A DNA stretch of 64,000 nt from Petralouisia muris (GCF_004793545.1 NZ_SRYA01000010.1:53968-117967); one strand, 5' to 3'. Counted from the first letter of the stretch, positions 25,588-38,015 are shown. Program-made: numbers and translations. The notes: a model not told the origin generated them from the letters alone.

Positions 25588-27438
25588 ATGAGTACAGCAA
25601 AGAAAAACAACAGGAAACAAAAAGGACTGATGATAGCCGGATTTATTTTTCTGGCGCTGGTAACGGCGTATCTGGGAATCGCAGTGTTTTTCAGCAAACA
25701 CTTTCTTCCGGGAACCATAATCAATGGCGTTTCAGCATCCGGCAAAACGATAAAGGCAGTGGAACGGCTGATTACACAGGAAATTGACGGATATCAGATT
25801 GAATTAGAGCCGAGAGAAGGAAAAACAGAAATTATCGAGGGAACTGCAATCAGCCTGAAACCGGTATTTGACGGCAGGCTGGAGATAGAATTGAAGAACC
25901 AGAAGGAATTTTTCTGGCCGGTTTCTCTCTTTCAGCCTTCTGAAATAGAAGTAGACACTATGGTAGAATATGACAAAGAGGCTTTGCATCAGGAGGCAGA
26001 GAAACTGGAAATTATGGATGAGTCTCAGATGCAGAAGGAAGAAAATGCGGTTCTTTCAGAGTATTCCGAGAAGAACGGATACACCATTATTCCGGAGCAG
26101 GAAGGAACTGTCGTAGATGAAGAGAAATTTTATGAAGCGCTGGAGAAATCTGTGCTGAATCTGCAGGAACGGATTTCCCTGGCAGAAGAAGAATGTTACG
26201 TGAAGCCGGAATACACCAGCGAATCGGAAGAGGTAGTGAAGCTGGCGGAAACCATGAATAAATATGTACAGACTTCGGTAACCTATGATTTTGGAGATAA
26301 GAAAGAAGTTCTGAACGGAACAACCATTCATCAGTGGATTTCGGCAACGAAAAAGTACAAGGCAAAGATTTCTCAGGAAAAAATTGAAGAATATATTTCG
26401 AATCTTGCAGATACATATAATACTGCAGGCAGATCCAAGTCTCTGAAATCTTCTTACGGAACAGAGGTAACGGTAAGCGGCGGGGATTATGGATGGAAAA
26501 TGGATCAGGAAGCAGAAGCGGAGGCATTAAAACAGCACATCAAGCAAGGAGAAACCGTGACCAAAGAACCGGCCTATTCCCAGACGGCCAATAGCAGAGC
26601 AGGCAATGATTATGGAAATACTTATGTGGAAGTAAATCTGACAGCCCAGCATATGTACTATTATAAAGACGGGACGTTGGTGCTGGAGACAGATTTTGTA
26701 TCCGGAAATGATGCAAAGGGATGGAGCACGCCGCCCGGAGCCTTTGGCCTGTATTATAAGCAGCGGGATAAGACCTTAAGAGGTGAGGGATATGCTACGC
26801 CCGTATCCTTCTGGATGCCTTTTAACGGAGGCGTAGGCTTCCATGACGCCAACTGGCGCAGGGATTTCGGCGGAAATTATTATAAACGGAATGGCTCTCA
26901 CGGCTGTGTCAATATGCCCTACAGCGCTGCTCAAACCTTGTTTGATAATATTGAAGCAGGCTGTGCCGTGCTGGTGTATCAACTGTCCGGAACAGAAAGC
27001 GCGAAAGCAAAGGCACAGGATGCAGCAGCAGTGGTCATACAGCTGATTGACAGTCTGGGCGATGTTACTTTAGAGAGCAGGGACGCCGTTGTAAATGCCA
27101 GAAATCAGTACAATGGGCTGGATGGAACAGCCAAAGGCTATGTCAGCAACTATGGCACGCTGGAGGCGGCGGAAGCCAGAATTGCGCAGTTGGAAGCAGA
27201 AGCGGCAGCAGATCAGCAGGCCCAGGCGGAAGCCCAGCCTGTAATTGACGCCATCAATCAGCTGGCGGGACAGGAAATTACCTTAGATATGAAAGGAACC
27301 ATAGAGAACATAAGGAAACAGTACAACAGCCTGTCAGAAGCGGCCAGGGCGAAGGTGGGGAATTACAATGTGCTGACCGATGCAGAGAAGAAAATTCAGG
27401 AACTGAAGAAAGAAGACAAGGAAAAAGAAGAAACGTAA
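25588..27438 (+). CDS. L,D-transpeptidase (YkuD) with peptidoglycan-binding and helical repeat domains
   Basis: A 616-residue cell-wall enzyme that makes 3-3 crosslinks or attaches proteins to peptidoglycan. After a short basic cytoplasmic part comes one membrane anchor (GLMIAGFIFLALVTAYLGIAVFF), then a VanW/PGD12-like region, then the YkuD domain with SHGCVNMP (catalytic Cys440). The C terminus adds two copies of an approximately 65-residue helical repeat (YNGL...KGYVSNYGTLEAAEARI and YNSL...RAKVGNYNVLTDAEKKI). ATG 25588 has GAGAGG ahead; an in-frame ATG six codons earlier is less well supported. Confidence 0.88.
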   Translation: MSTAKKNNRKQKGLMIAGFIFLALVTAYLGIAVFFSKHFLPGTIINGVSASGKTIKAVERLITQEIDGYQIELEPREGKTEIIEGTAISLKPVFDGRLEIELKNQKEFFWPVSLFQPSEIEVDTMVEYDKEALHQEAEKLEIMDESQMQKEENAVLSEYSEKNGYTIIPEQEGTVVDEEKFYEALEKSVLNLQERISLAEEECYVKPEYTSESEEVVKLAETMNKYVQTSVTYDFGDKKEVLNGTTIHQWISATKKYKAKISQEKIEEYISNLADTYNTAGRSKSLKSSYGTEVTVSGGDYGWKMDQEAEAEALKQHIKQGETVTKEPAYSQTANSRAGNDYGNTYVEVNLTAQHMYYYKDGTLVLETDFVSGNDAKGWSTPPGAFGLYYKQRDKTLRGEGYATPVSFWMPFNGGVGFHDANWRRDFGGNYYKRNGSHGCVNMPYSAAQTLFDNIEAGCAVLVYQLSGTESAKAKAQDAAAVVIQLIDSLGDVTLESRDAVVNARNQYNGLDGTAKGYVSNYGTLEAAEARIAQLEAEAAADQQAQAEAQPVIDAINQLAGQEITLDMKGTIENIRKQYNSLSEAARAKVGNYNVLTDAEKKIQELKKEDKEKEET

Positions 27439-27459
27439 CAGTAACGGTGGGGTGATGTT

Positions 27460-28473
27460 ATGGGTCATACAAAAGAACATGAGAAGAAACTGACAATCAC
27501 AGATGTAGCAAAAGCCCTGGGGGTGTCAAAAACAACTGTTTCCAGAGCAATTTCCGGGAAGGGAAGGATTGGAAGCGAGACAAAAGAGAGGGTTCTTGAG
27601 TATATACAGGAGCATAATTATAAGCCCAATGTTCTTGCCAAAGGGCTTGCCCAGCTGAAGACCTTTAATATTGGAATTCTGCTGCCGGAGGACTATACGG
27701 TGGTGGATTTGCCTTTTTTTCAGACCTGCCTGATTGGAGTGCAGGAAACGGCTGTCAGTATGGATTATGATGTATTGCTTACTATGGGAAAAGAAAATGA
27801 CTGTACCCAGTTGGCGCGGATGGTAGAAAATCATAAAGTAGATGGTGTGATATTGATGCGCACCTTTACGAAAGATCCTCACATTGAATACCTGAAATCC
27901 CAGGGAATTCCCTTTCTGACAGTGGGAAGCACCTACTATCAGGGAGTTGTCCAGGTGGATAATGATCATCAGAGCGCCTGCCGGGAATTGATTTCCATAC
28001 TGCTGCTGAAGGGCATGAAGAGGATAGGCCTGATAGGAGGAATTGAATCCCATGTAGTGACCCAGAGCCGGCTGCAGGGGTATGTAGACGCCTGTAAAAT
28101 GGCAGGAGTGCCCATAGATAAAAGTATCATCCATGTAAATGTGGAAAAGGATATGATGATAGAATTGGGCGTGGAAAAGCTGTTGGAAAATGGGGTAGAC
28201 TGTATTGTATGTCTGGATGATGCAGTGTGCATCCATGTTTTGAATAAACTGAGAAAAGAAAGCATCAGCGTCCCAAAGGAGATGAAGGTGGCTTCTTTTT
28301 ATGACAGTTCCATTTTGGAAAATAACCTTCCTTCGATCACATCCCTTTACTTTGACGCCAGGGAGCTTGGAAATGTAGCTTGCAAAACGTTACTGGAAAT
28401 CATTGAGGGAAATCAGGTGAAGATGCGCACATTGTTAGGATATGAAGTGATTTTGAAGGAATCTACAAAATAG
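27460..28473 (+). CDS. LacI-family transcriptional regulator
   Basis: 337 residues: N-terminal helix-turn-helix TITDVAKALGVSKTTVSRAIS, hinge NYKPNVLAKGLAQ (the usual R-S-L hinge has variant residues) and a periplasmic-binding-like sensor domain. It lies just upstream of a sugar ABC transporter and galactoside hydrolases. Two TTGCGCAA-centred palindromes flank the promoter of that operon (29166-29178, 29304-29316) and are its likely operators. The inducer is probably a galactoside; this is inferred from context. Confidence 0.9.
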   Translation: MGHTKEHEKKLTITDVAKALGVSKTTVSRAISGKGRIGSETKERVLEYIQEHNYKPNVLAKGLAQLKTFNIGILLPEDYTVVDLPFFQTCLIGVQETAVSMDYDVLLTMGKENDCTQLARMVENHKVDGVILMRTFTKDPHIEYLKSQGIPFLTVGSTYYQGVVQVDNDHQSACRELISILLLKGMKRIGLIGGIESHVVTQSRLQGYVDACKMAGVPIDKSIIHVNVEKDMMIELGVEKLLENGVDCIVCLDDAVCIHVLNKLRKESISVPKEMKVASFYDSSILENNLPSITSLYFDARELGNVACKTLLEIIEGNQVKMRTLLGYEVILKESTK

Positions 28474-28519
28474 TGTGGAAGAGCTGTCGGTTAATACCGA
28501 TTTTTAACTTTCTAAAGAA

Positions 28520-28587
28520 AAAATAAGAATATCCTGTGGAATTTTGTGCTTTATAGCACGAAGCTTTCCGCGGGATATTCTTATTTT
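28520..28587 (+). terminator. Strong terminator after the LacI gene
   Basis: A perfect 15-base stem, AAAATAAGAATATCC with its complement, encloses further pairing (GTGC/GCAC). The A/T ends on both sides would let it work in both directions. Confidence 0.8.
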
Positions 28588-28624
28588 GGGTTTTATATTT
28601 ATTTTTAGGCGCAAAAAGAAAGCC

Positions 28625-28653
28625 TTGTTTTCCGGCTGTCTATCTTATAGTAT
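28625..28653 (+). promoter_or_regulatory. Promoter in front of the G5 pseudogene
   Basis: TTGTTT, a 17-base spacer and TAGTAT, 35 bases before an AGGAGG site and ATG at 28688. The signals have outlived the gene. Confidence 0.5.
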
Positions 28654-28687
28654 GATTTGAAATTTAATCTATTAGGAGGACATACAA

Positions 28688-29063
28688 ATGAAAAAAGATG
28701 TAACAGGTAGTAGACTTGTGAAACAGGGATAATTGAGTATGAGACGAGTTATGAAGAGAATAATTCAATGCCAAAAGGACAAGAACAAGTTACTAGAAAA
28801 GGTGAGAACAGGGAAAAAGAAGTGTCTTATAAGGTTACTTATGTGGATGCGTTGAGGAATCCAGAGAAGTGACAGGGGAAACGGTTACGAAGGAACCAGT
28901 AAATAAAGTGATTCAAGTGGGAACGAAAGAGGAACCAGCCCCTGTCAGCCCTCCTGAGAGAACCGTGGTATCAAAAAAGGCATTCTATGATTGCAATGGC
29001 TCTGGACATGGGTATTATGAAATAACATATTCAGACGGCAGTGCGGAGTATGAAGAATTTTAA
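28688..29063 (+). pseudogene. Remnant of a secreted G5-domain protein
   Basis: Three frames read as one protein. The first is MKKDVTGSRLVKQG and stops; the second runs IIEYETSYEENNSMPKGQEQ to VSYKVTYVDAL; the third continues EESREVTGETVTKEPVNKV and ends in HGYYEITYSDGSAEYEEF. The section with VTGETVTKEPVNKVIQVGT is a G5 domain, a cell-surface domain thought to bind N-acetylglucosamine. At least two frameshifts (near 28730 and 28862) break it, and no signal peptide is left. Ribosome site and promoter are still intact. Confidence 0.75.
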
Positions 29064-29165
29064 AAATAAAATAATCCCATCTGCTGTCAGTTTTATGGTA
29101 ACGTTTTCAGTAAAAAATATGCACATAAAATATGTGAAAAACACAGGAAATACAAGGTGGACAAA

Positions 29166-29178
29166 CGGTTGCGCAACG
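29166..29178. promoter_or_regulatory. Candidate LacI operator 1
   Basis: CGGTTGCGCAACG contains the palindrome GTTGCGCAAC with a central CG step, the usual form of LacI-family operators. It lies about 92 bases upstream of the -35 box. Confidence 0.55.
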
Positions 29179-29257
29179 AAAAAATATGGTAAAATTGACG
29201 AAAAAATATTGGGCAGATTGTACAAAAAAAGGGGTATAATTATGGAAAGTGTTGACA

Positions 29258-29286
29258 TTGACAACAAAGCCTTACTCTGTTAAACT
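29258..29286 (+). promoter_or_regulatory. Promoter of the galactoside ABC transporter operon
   Basis: Perfect TTGACA, a 17-base spacer and TAAACT. Transcription should start near 29293, between the two candidate operators. The start codon of the binding protein is 72 bases downstream. Confidence 0.65.
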
Positions 29287-29303
29287 ATTAAACATAGAAC
29301 AAC

Positions 29304-29316
29304 CGATTGCGCAATG
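29304..29316. promoter_or_regulatory. Candidate LacI operator 2
   Basis: CGATTGCGCAATG has the same TTGCGCAA core as operator 1 and lies about 11 bases after the predicted transcription start. It is part of a larger CAACCG...CGGTTG inverted repeat. Confidence 0.6.
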
Positions 29317-29364
29317 GACGGTTGCTCTAAAAAATAATGTTTTTCAAAATGGGAGGGAAACAAT

Positions 29365-30756
29365 ATGAAGAAAAAATTTATAACTGCATTGCTCTGTGCG
29401 GCAATGACTGCAAGTATGTTGGCTGGCTGCGGCAGCAATAACGGCGGAAATAGCGGCGGCAATGACGCCAATGCAGACGCGAATGCTGATGCAGGCGATG
29501 ACGCTAATGCAGATGCGAATGCTGATGCAGGCGATGACGCGGAAGGAGCAAGCGGAGATGAGAACACCCTGACCGTATGGTGCTGGGACCCGAAGTTTAA
29601 CATTTATGCAATGGAACAGGCTGGTAAGGTTTATCAGGCAGAGCATCCGGAGTTTAATGTTAATGTAGTAGAGACTCCCTGGGACGATGTTCAGAAGAAG
29701 CTGACAACAGCAGCAACTGGCGGCGCAATGGATACTTTACCAGATATTATGCTGGTACAGGACAATGCTTTCCAGAAGAACGTAATTTCTTTCCCGGAAG
29801 CATTTACTGATTTGACGGACAGCGGCATTGATTTTACACAGTTTGGTGAAGCAAAGACTGCTTATTCTGTAGTAGACGGCAAGAACTATGGAGTTCCTTT
29901 TGATAATGGCGCTGTTGTAGCATGCTACAGGACAGATATTCTGGAAGAAGCAGGATTCACTCTGGATGATTTCACAGATATCACTTGGGATGAATATCTG
30001 GAAAAAGGAAAGGTTGTTCTGGAAAAGACCGGCAAGCCTTTACTTTCCTGCCAGTCCACTGAGTCTGACGTTATCATGATGATGCTTCAGTCCTGCGGCG
30101 CTTCTCTGTTTGATGATAGCGGAAATCCCGCAATGGTTGGCAATGAATCTCTGAAGAAAGTTATGGAAACTTATCAGCAGTTAGTGGAAACCGGCGTTTG
30201 CAAGCTGGTGAACAGCTGGGATGAATATGTTCAGACACTTACCACTGAGACAGTGGCAGGAACCATCAATGGATGCTGGATTATGGCTTCCATCCAGTCC
30301 GCAGCAGATCAGAGCGGAAAATGGGGTCTGACCAATATGCCAAGCTTAGTTGGCGTTGATGGAGCAACCAACTACTCCAACAACGGAGGATCTTCCTGGG
30401 CGATTACAAGCAACTGCAAGAACATGGAACTGGCAAAGGATTTCCTGAAATCCACATTTGCAGGAAGCGTTGAATTATATGAAACCATTCTTCCGGACTC
30501 CGGCGCTTTAGCTACTTATCTGCCGGCAGGTGATTCTGACGTATATGCAGAGCCTTCTGAATTCTATGGTGGAGATGCTGTATTTAAGAAGATTACCGAG
30601 TATGCAAGCAAATGCCCAAGCAACAACACAGGCGTTTATTACTATGAAGGAAGAGACGCTATCGCAACAGCTATTCAGAATGTGGTAGGAGGATCTGACA
30701 TTGACACTGAGCTTGAAATTGCACAGAGCACAGTGGAAGGACTTATGGAACAGTAA
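29365..30756 (+). CDS. Sugar ABC transporter substrate-binding lipoprotein
   Basis: 463 residues. The signal peptide ends in the lipobox LAGC with lipidated Cys22. A linker with two copies of DANADANADAGD (about residues 33-58) spaces the domain from the membrane. The rest is a family 1 extracellular binding protein (TLTVWCWDPKFN..., NYGVPFDNGAVVACYRTD). It delivers sugar to the two permeases downstream; a galacto-oligosaccharide ligand is inferred from the hydrolases in the operon. No ATPase gene is present, so a shared MsmK-type ATPase must be used. Confidence 0.92.
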   Translation: MKKKFITALLCAAMTASMLAGCGSNNGGNSGGNDANADANADAGDDANADANADAGDDAEGASGDENTLTVWCWDPKFNIYAMEQAGKVYQAEHPEFNVNVVETPWDDVQKKLTTAATGGAMDTLPDIMLVQDNAFQKNVISFPEAFTDLTDSGIDFTQFGEAKTAYSVVDGKNYGVPFDNGAVVACYRTDILEEAGFTLDDFTDITWDEYLEKGKVVLEKTGKPLLSCQSTESDVIMMMLQSCGASLFDDSGNPAMVGNESLKKVMETYQQLVETGVCKLVNSWDEYVQTLTTETVAGTINGCWIMASIQSAADQSGKWGLTNMPSLVGVDGATNYSNNGGSSWAITSNCKNMELAKDFLKSTFAGSVELYETILPDSGALATYLPAGDSDVYAEPSEFYGGDAVFKKITEYASKCPSNNTGVYYYEGRDAIATAIQNVVGGSDIDTELEIAQSTVEGLMEQ

Positions 30757-30790
30757 GAATTAGAAATGGTATGATTTAGTTACATAAAAA

Positions 30791-30825
30791 CAGTCACGGG
30801 GGTCAGCATTTGCGGCCCCCGGCTG
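30791..30825 (+). other. Intercistronic hairpin after the binding-protein gene
   Basis: CAGTC.CGGGGG pairs with CCCCCGGCTG across about 14 bases, without a T run. Hairpins here usually protect the upstream mRNA and keep binding protein in excess over permease. Confidence 0.6.
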
Positions 30826-30845
30826 AAACTAAAGGGGGTAAATAT

Positions 30846-31751
30846 GTGAGTCAGGCAAGCGAACCCAAAAAGAAAAAAATGTCGTTAAGCAAACGGCACA
30901 ACCTGACCGGCTGGGCTTTTTTAACGCCGGCAACGCTCATGATAGCAGCTATGAGTTTCTGGCCTATGATACAGGCTTTTATCCTGTCATTCCAGAAAGG
31001 AAAAGCAAATGATCTGAGGTTTGGCGGAATTGACAATTATGTCAGGATGTTTAAAGACAAGGTCTTTATGACGTCTCTTGGAAACACATTTTTCTATCTG
31101 ATTATCCAGGTGCCTATTATGCTGATTCTGGCATTGATTCTGGCACAGATGCTGAATAATAAGAATCTTCGGTTCAAAGGATTATTCCGTACTGCGATTT
31201 TCCTGCCGTGTGCAACGTCACTGGTATCTTATGCAATCATTTTCCGTTCCCTGTTTGGCGTGGATGGATTTATCAATTCTGTTTTGATTAAATTGGGAAT
31301 TTTAAATACAGGATATAATTTCCTGGGAAATGCAGGCAGCGCAAAAGCTGTCATTATCATAGCCTTAATATGGAGATGGACCGGATATAATATGGTATTT
31401 TATCTTTCCGGATTACAGAATATAGAGTATTCCGTATATGAAGCAGCCAAAATTGACGGGGCGAGCCCCCTGCAGACTTTCTTCAAGATTACGGTTCCGC
31501 TGCTGAAGCCTACGATTCTTCTGACAGCGATTATGTCAACAAACGGGACGCTGCAGTTGTTTGATGAGTCTTTCAACCTGACAAAGGGAGGACCTTCCAA
31601 CGCTACGATTACAATGTCCCACTACATATATAATGTATCCTTTAAATATGTGCCGAACTTTGGCTATGCAGCAGCCATGTCCTTCCTGATCTTTATTCTG
31701 GTGGCAATTCTGGCATTTATACAGATGAAAGTAGGTGATAAGCGTGACTAA
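30846..31751 (+). CDS. Sugar ABC transporter permease (MalF-like)
   Basis: A 301-residue inner-membrane subunit with six predicted helices and the EAA loop YEAAKIDGASPLQTFFKITVPLLKP that contacts the ATPase. GTG at 30846 is chosen because AAGGGGG lies seven bases upstream; an earlier TTG is not supported. Its end overlaps the next permease. Confidence 0.9.
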   Translation: MSQASEPKKKKMSLSKRHNLTGWAFLTPATLMIAAMSFWPMIQAFILSFQKGKANDLRFGGIDNYVRMFKDKVFMTSLGNTFFYLIIQVPIMLILALILAQMLNNKNLRFKGLFRTAIFLPCATSLVSYAIIFRSLFGVDGFINSVLIKLGILNTGYNFLGNAGSAKAVIIIALIWRWTGYNMVFYLSGLQNIEYSVYEAAKIDGASPLQTFFKITVPLLKPTILLTAIMSTNGTLQLFDESFNLTKGGPSNATITMSHYIYNVSFKYVPNFGYAAAMSFLIFILVAILAFIQMKVGDKRD

Positions 31752-32556
31752 AACAAAAAGAGCCAATGCGTTAATGTATGTTGTTTTGATCATTGTATCA
31801 CTGATATCAGTATTTCCTCTTTATTGGATGCTGATAGCAGCCACCAATATGAGTGTGGATGTAACCAGAGGAAAACTGCTGCCCGGAACAGCTTTTATGG
31901 AGAACTGGAAAGCGTTGTTTGCGAATTCGCCGGTGCAGCAAGCGATGTTGAATTCCTTTAAATATGCAATCTTATTGACGATCTGTGCTTTGGTGATTTG
32001 TTCTCTTGCAGGTTACGGATTTGAAATTTACTATGATAAAGGAAAAGATGCAGTATTCTCAGTTTTGCTTTTGGCAATGATGGTTCCTTTTGTGGCAACG
32101 ATGATTCCTCTGTTTCGTATGGTTTCTGCAGTAGGGCTTTTGAATTCCACATTGGGATTTATTCTGCCGACGATTTCTACGCCTATGATTATCATGATGT
32201 TTAGGCAGAGCGCCCGAAGTTTTCCTCATGATATCATTGAAGCAGCCAGAATTGACGGCTTAAACGAACTGCAGATATTTTTCAGGATGTTTATCCCTAC
32301 CATGCGTTCTACCTATGCGGCGGCTATGACAATTACTTTTATGAATGCATGGAATAACTATTTGTGGCCGAAGGTAATTATGTTGGATGATAAGAGTATT
32401 ACCATGCCGATGTTGGTTGCCAACCTGACAGAAGGATATGTAACGGATTACGGAGTGCTGATGTTGGCCGTTCTGCTCTGCAGTCTGCCGACGATTATCG
32501 TGTTCTTCGTATTGCAGAAGAGTTTTGCAGAAGGTATTACAGGTGCAGTGAAATAA
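31744..32556 (+). CDS. Sugar ABC transporter permease (MalG-like)
   Basis: About 270 residues, six helices and the EAA loop IEAARIDGLNELQIFFRMFIPTM. It overlaps the previous gene by 8 bases from GTG 31744 (AGGTGA ahead); a second GTG at 31735 is also possible. Together the two permeases form the channel for the binding protein at 29365. Confidence 0.9.
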   Translation: MTKTKRANALMYVVLIIVSLISVFPLYWMLIAATNMSVDVTRGKLLPGTAFMENWKALFANSPVQQAMLNSFKYAILLTICALVICSLAGYGFEIYYDKGKDAVFSVLLLAMMVPFVATMIPLFRMVSAVGLLNSTLGFILPTISTPMIIMMFRQSARSFPHDIIEAARIDGLNELQIFFRMFIPTMRSTYAAAMTITFMNAWNNYLWPKVIMLDDKSITMPMLVANLTEGYVTDYGVLMLAVLLCSLPTIIVFFVLQKSFAEGITGAVK

Positions 32557-32572
32557 TTGAATATGAGTTAAG

Positions 32573-32600
32573 GTATACAGGAAGTATGATATTTGTATAC
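32573..32600. other. Inverted repeat between permease and beta-galactosidase genes
   Basis: GTATACA and TGTATAC, spaced by 14 bases, in a 204-base gap that holds no other feature I can support. Role unknown. Confidence 0.35.
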
Positions 32601-32757
32601 TGATACAGCAGAGATGGAATCTTTGCTGAATAGAGTATGGCTGTCGCATAAAGCGTGAAATATACAGGATGTGGTGTTTTGAAGGAAAAGTTGATACGTC
32701 AGTATCCTGCAGATGTTCCCTTGGTGCTGCAGCCATTCTTATAAAAAATGGAGGTAA

Positions 32758-35838
<3,081 letters not shown>

Positions 35839-35941
35839 GGAGGGACCCAGCCCCAAAAGATTAGAACAATCACAGGGAAAAAGGCTGGGAGGAGACCTGA
35901 TGGTTCCCCGATTATTTCATAATTTGTTAGGAGGAAGACAA

Positions 35942-37777
35942 ATGGACAAATTTGTGGTAAATATTATCCACCGCCCAGAACTGGTGCCAGAATATGCAGA
36001 AAAAGTAACTGGTCACGGCAAAGCGGAGGATATCGGAAGAAAAGCATTGCTGACAGAGTCTTTGGACATTTTCAAAACCCAGCAGCGTCTGGCTCATGAA
36101 AATGGCTTAAAAACAACGATTCAGATGACATATGCAAGTTTATTTAATGAGGAAGCAGTGGCTCTTGCCAAGGCAGATCACGAGAAATACGGAGATGAAA
36201 TCGCTCTTTCTTTGCTGGGACTGCCCTGTAAGGAATTTCGTGAGAAATACAAGACCAAGGATTTCTGTATCTGGATGTTTTCTATGGAGGATAAAAAATC
36301 AATTGTAGATGATATTTTTGCAAAATTCCATGATATCTTTGGGTTTTATCCGGAATCTACCGGTTCCTATTATCTGGATGCAGACTTAACAAATTATATT
36401 AAGGAGGCTTATCCTTCCGTAAAATGTGCAGTGGCAACCTGCTGGGAGGAAGGTCCCAAGGCATACCATACCTGCAACAATTCCTGGTATACCCTCTTTG
36501 ACGGGGGCCCCTGGGCGCCCTGGATTCCTTCCAAACAGAATACCCATGCGCCGGCGGCAAATGAGACGGAGGACAGCGGAATTGTGGCTATTCCCCATCT
36601 TTCCAGAGATTTGATTGCCTGCTATGACGGAAACGGCTCCAACTTCGGAACCCATCCCCAGAATGTGCTCCGGGGCATGATTTATGACAGCCAGACCTGG
36701 GAATACCCCTATATGTACAATTTGATTGATCAGTACCGTTCTCTGGAGAAATATAATAATGGCTATGCGTATAACATGATGTTTGTAGGGCCTGCATGGA
36801 TGAATAAAATGGGACGCTGGGAGGCTCCCTATGAGTTGTTGGAAAAATCCTATTCTGATGGCTGCGCTTATTACGGTAAACTGAAAAAAGAAGGAAAACT
36901 TATTGACATGACTATGTCGGAGTTTGCAGATTATTACCGGAAGAAAAAGAGCTATACAGAACCGGAATGCGCCTTGTGGCGCGATATCCTTTATGGCTCA
37001 GACAAGCAGCTGTTCTGGTACTGCGATCCTTATATGAGAGTCTGCGTGAATATGGATCAGGGCGGAGCCATTGTGGATCTGCGTCCCTATGCAGCAAAGC
37101 TTGAGTGGCCGGTGGGAATCGGAACAAAGCATGTACAGGACGCCTCCTATCCGTTTCTGATTCAGGAAAAATACCGGGCCGGTTACTTTACCCACTATGC
37201 GGGGGAGGGAACCGTAAGAAGCGCAAAACTTTCTTATCACGGAGAAGAAGTGGATTTGTGTTTGTGCCGCACCAAAGCGCATTTTTCACAGGAAGGAAAC
37301 GTCAGAATTCTGACCCTTGATCCAGTGGAAATAGAATTCTATGACCTGACGGTGAAGCTGCAGACCAAGATTTCTTTTGAAGAAGGAAGCTCTAATATTA
37401 AGATAGAACGTACCATTCTGGAAATGAGCAATCCTGAGGCGGAAGTGGAATTAAATGAATATATGGTGGCCTGCTACGGAACTACCGAATACCCGGAAGA
37501 CATGACCGGCATCACCCTGAAATGCGAAGGAGCTCAGGAGAAATCCATTTCCTATGAGTATAAATGCAGGGAAGAGCAGCTTGCTGGAGCGGATGCGGTA
37601 AGCGCAGTCATTCCGGCCATTGAGACGAAGGTTTCTATGACGCCGTCCAATAAAGAAGCGGTTGGATATGTGAAGGAAGGCTACGCGTTCTCCCCAATGT
37701 TTACCTTAGGCTATGCCAAAACAGTGTCAGATAAGGAGGTATTTGCAACATGGCTCAATCTGGAAAAGGCAAATTAA
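35942..37777 (+). CDS. Unrecognised 611-residue protein of the galactoside locus (candidate carbohydrate-active enzyme)
   Basis: I cannot place this protein in a named family. It has no signal peptide. Residues about 1-330 look like an alpha/beta barrel-type domain with conserved-looking aromatic and acidic patches (FYPESTGSYYLDADLTNY, NTHAPAANETEDSG, THPQNVLRGMIYDSQTWEYP); the rest looks strand-rich, like the C-terminal beta-sandwich of GH38- or GH57-type enzymes. ATG 35942 follows TAGGAGGAAGACAA. The gene sits between a GH2 and a GH53 enzyme, so a role in cleaving or modifying the same glycan is inferred. Its end overlaps the next small gene by 28 bases. Confidence 0.7.
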   Translation: MDKFVVNIIHRPELVPEYAEKVTGHGKAEDIGRKALLTESLDIFKTQQRLAHENGLKTTIQMTYASLFNEEAVALAKADHEKYGDEIALSLLGLPCKEFREKYKTKDFCIWMFSMEDKKSIVDDIFAKFHDIFGFYPESTGSYYLDADLTNYIKEAYPSVKCAVATCWEEGPKAYHTCNNSWYTLFDGGPWAPWIPSKQNTHAPAANETEDSGIVAIPHLSRDLIACYDGNGSNFGTHPQNVLRGMIYDSQTWEYPYMYNLIDQYRSLEKYNNGYAYNMMFVGPAWMNKMGRWEAPYELLEKSYSDGCAYYGKLKKEGKLIDMTMSEFADYYRKKKSYTEPECALWRDILYGSDKQLFWYCDPYMRVCVNMDQGGAIVDLRPYAAKLEWPVGIGTKHVQDASYPFLIQEKYRAGYFTHYAGEGTVRSAKLSYHGEEVDLCLCRTKAHFSQEGNVRILTLDPVEIEFYDLTVKLQTKISFEEGSSNIKIERTILEMSNPEAEVELNEYMVACYGTTEYPEDMTGITLKCEGAQEKSISYEYKCREEQLAGADAVSAVIPAIETKVSMTPSNKEAVGYVKEGYAFSPMFTLGYAKTVSDKEVFATWLNLEKAN

Positions 37778-37968
37778 ACTACAGATGCCCCTCCTGCTTT
37801 ATGCGGGATTTGGACATTGATATGTTTTACGATAAAGAGAAGGATGAATATTACTGCATCCGCTGCCAGTACACGGGAAACGAGAAGGATGTGCTGGAGA
37901 AAAATGAAATGGTGCGGTTCCGCTACCGTGCCATGACAGAGCGCATAACAAAATTTGATTTTGACTGA
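37750..37968 (+). CDS. Small zinc-ribbon protein
   Basis: 72 residues with two CxxC knuckles, YRCPSC and YYCIRC, about 24 residues apart, forming a rubredoxin-like zinc ribbon; the tail is charged. ATG 37750 follows AAGGAGG and the gene overlaps the previous one, so it is a real operon member. Function is not known; such ribbons bind nucleic acid or protein partners. Confidence 0.75.
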   Translation: MAQSGKGKLNYRCPSCFMRDLDIDMFYDKEKDEYYCIRCQYTGNEKDVLEKNEMVRFRYRAMTERITKFDFD

Positions 37969-38015
37969 TCGCAGGTATCTCAGGGTTTATCATTATCATT
38001 TAAGAGGAAGTCAGT

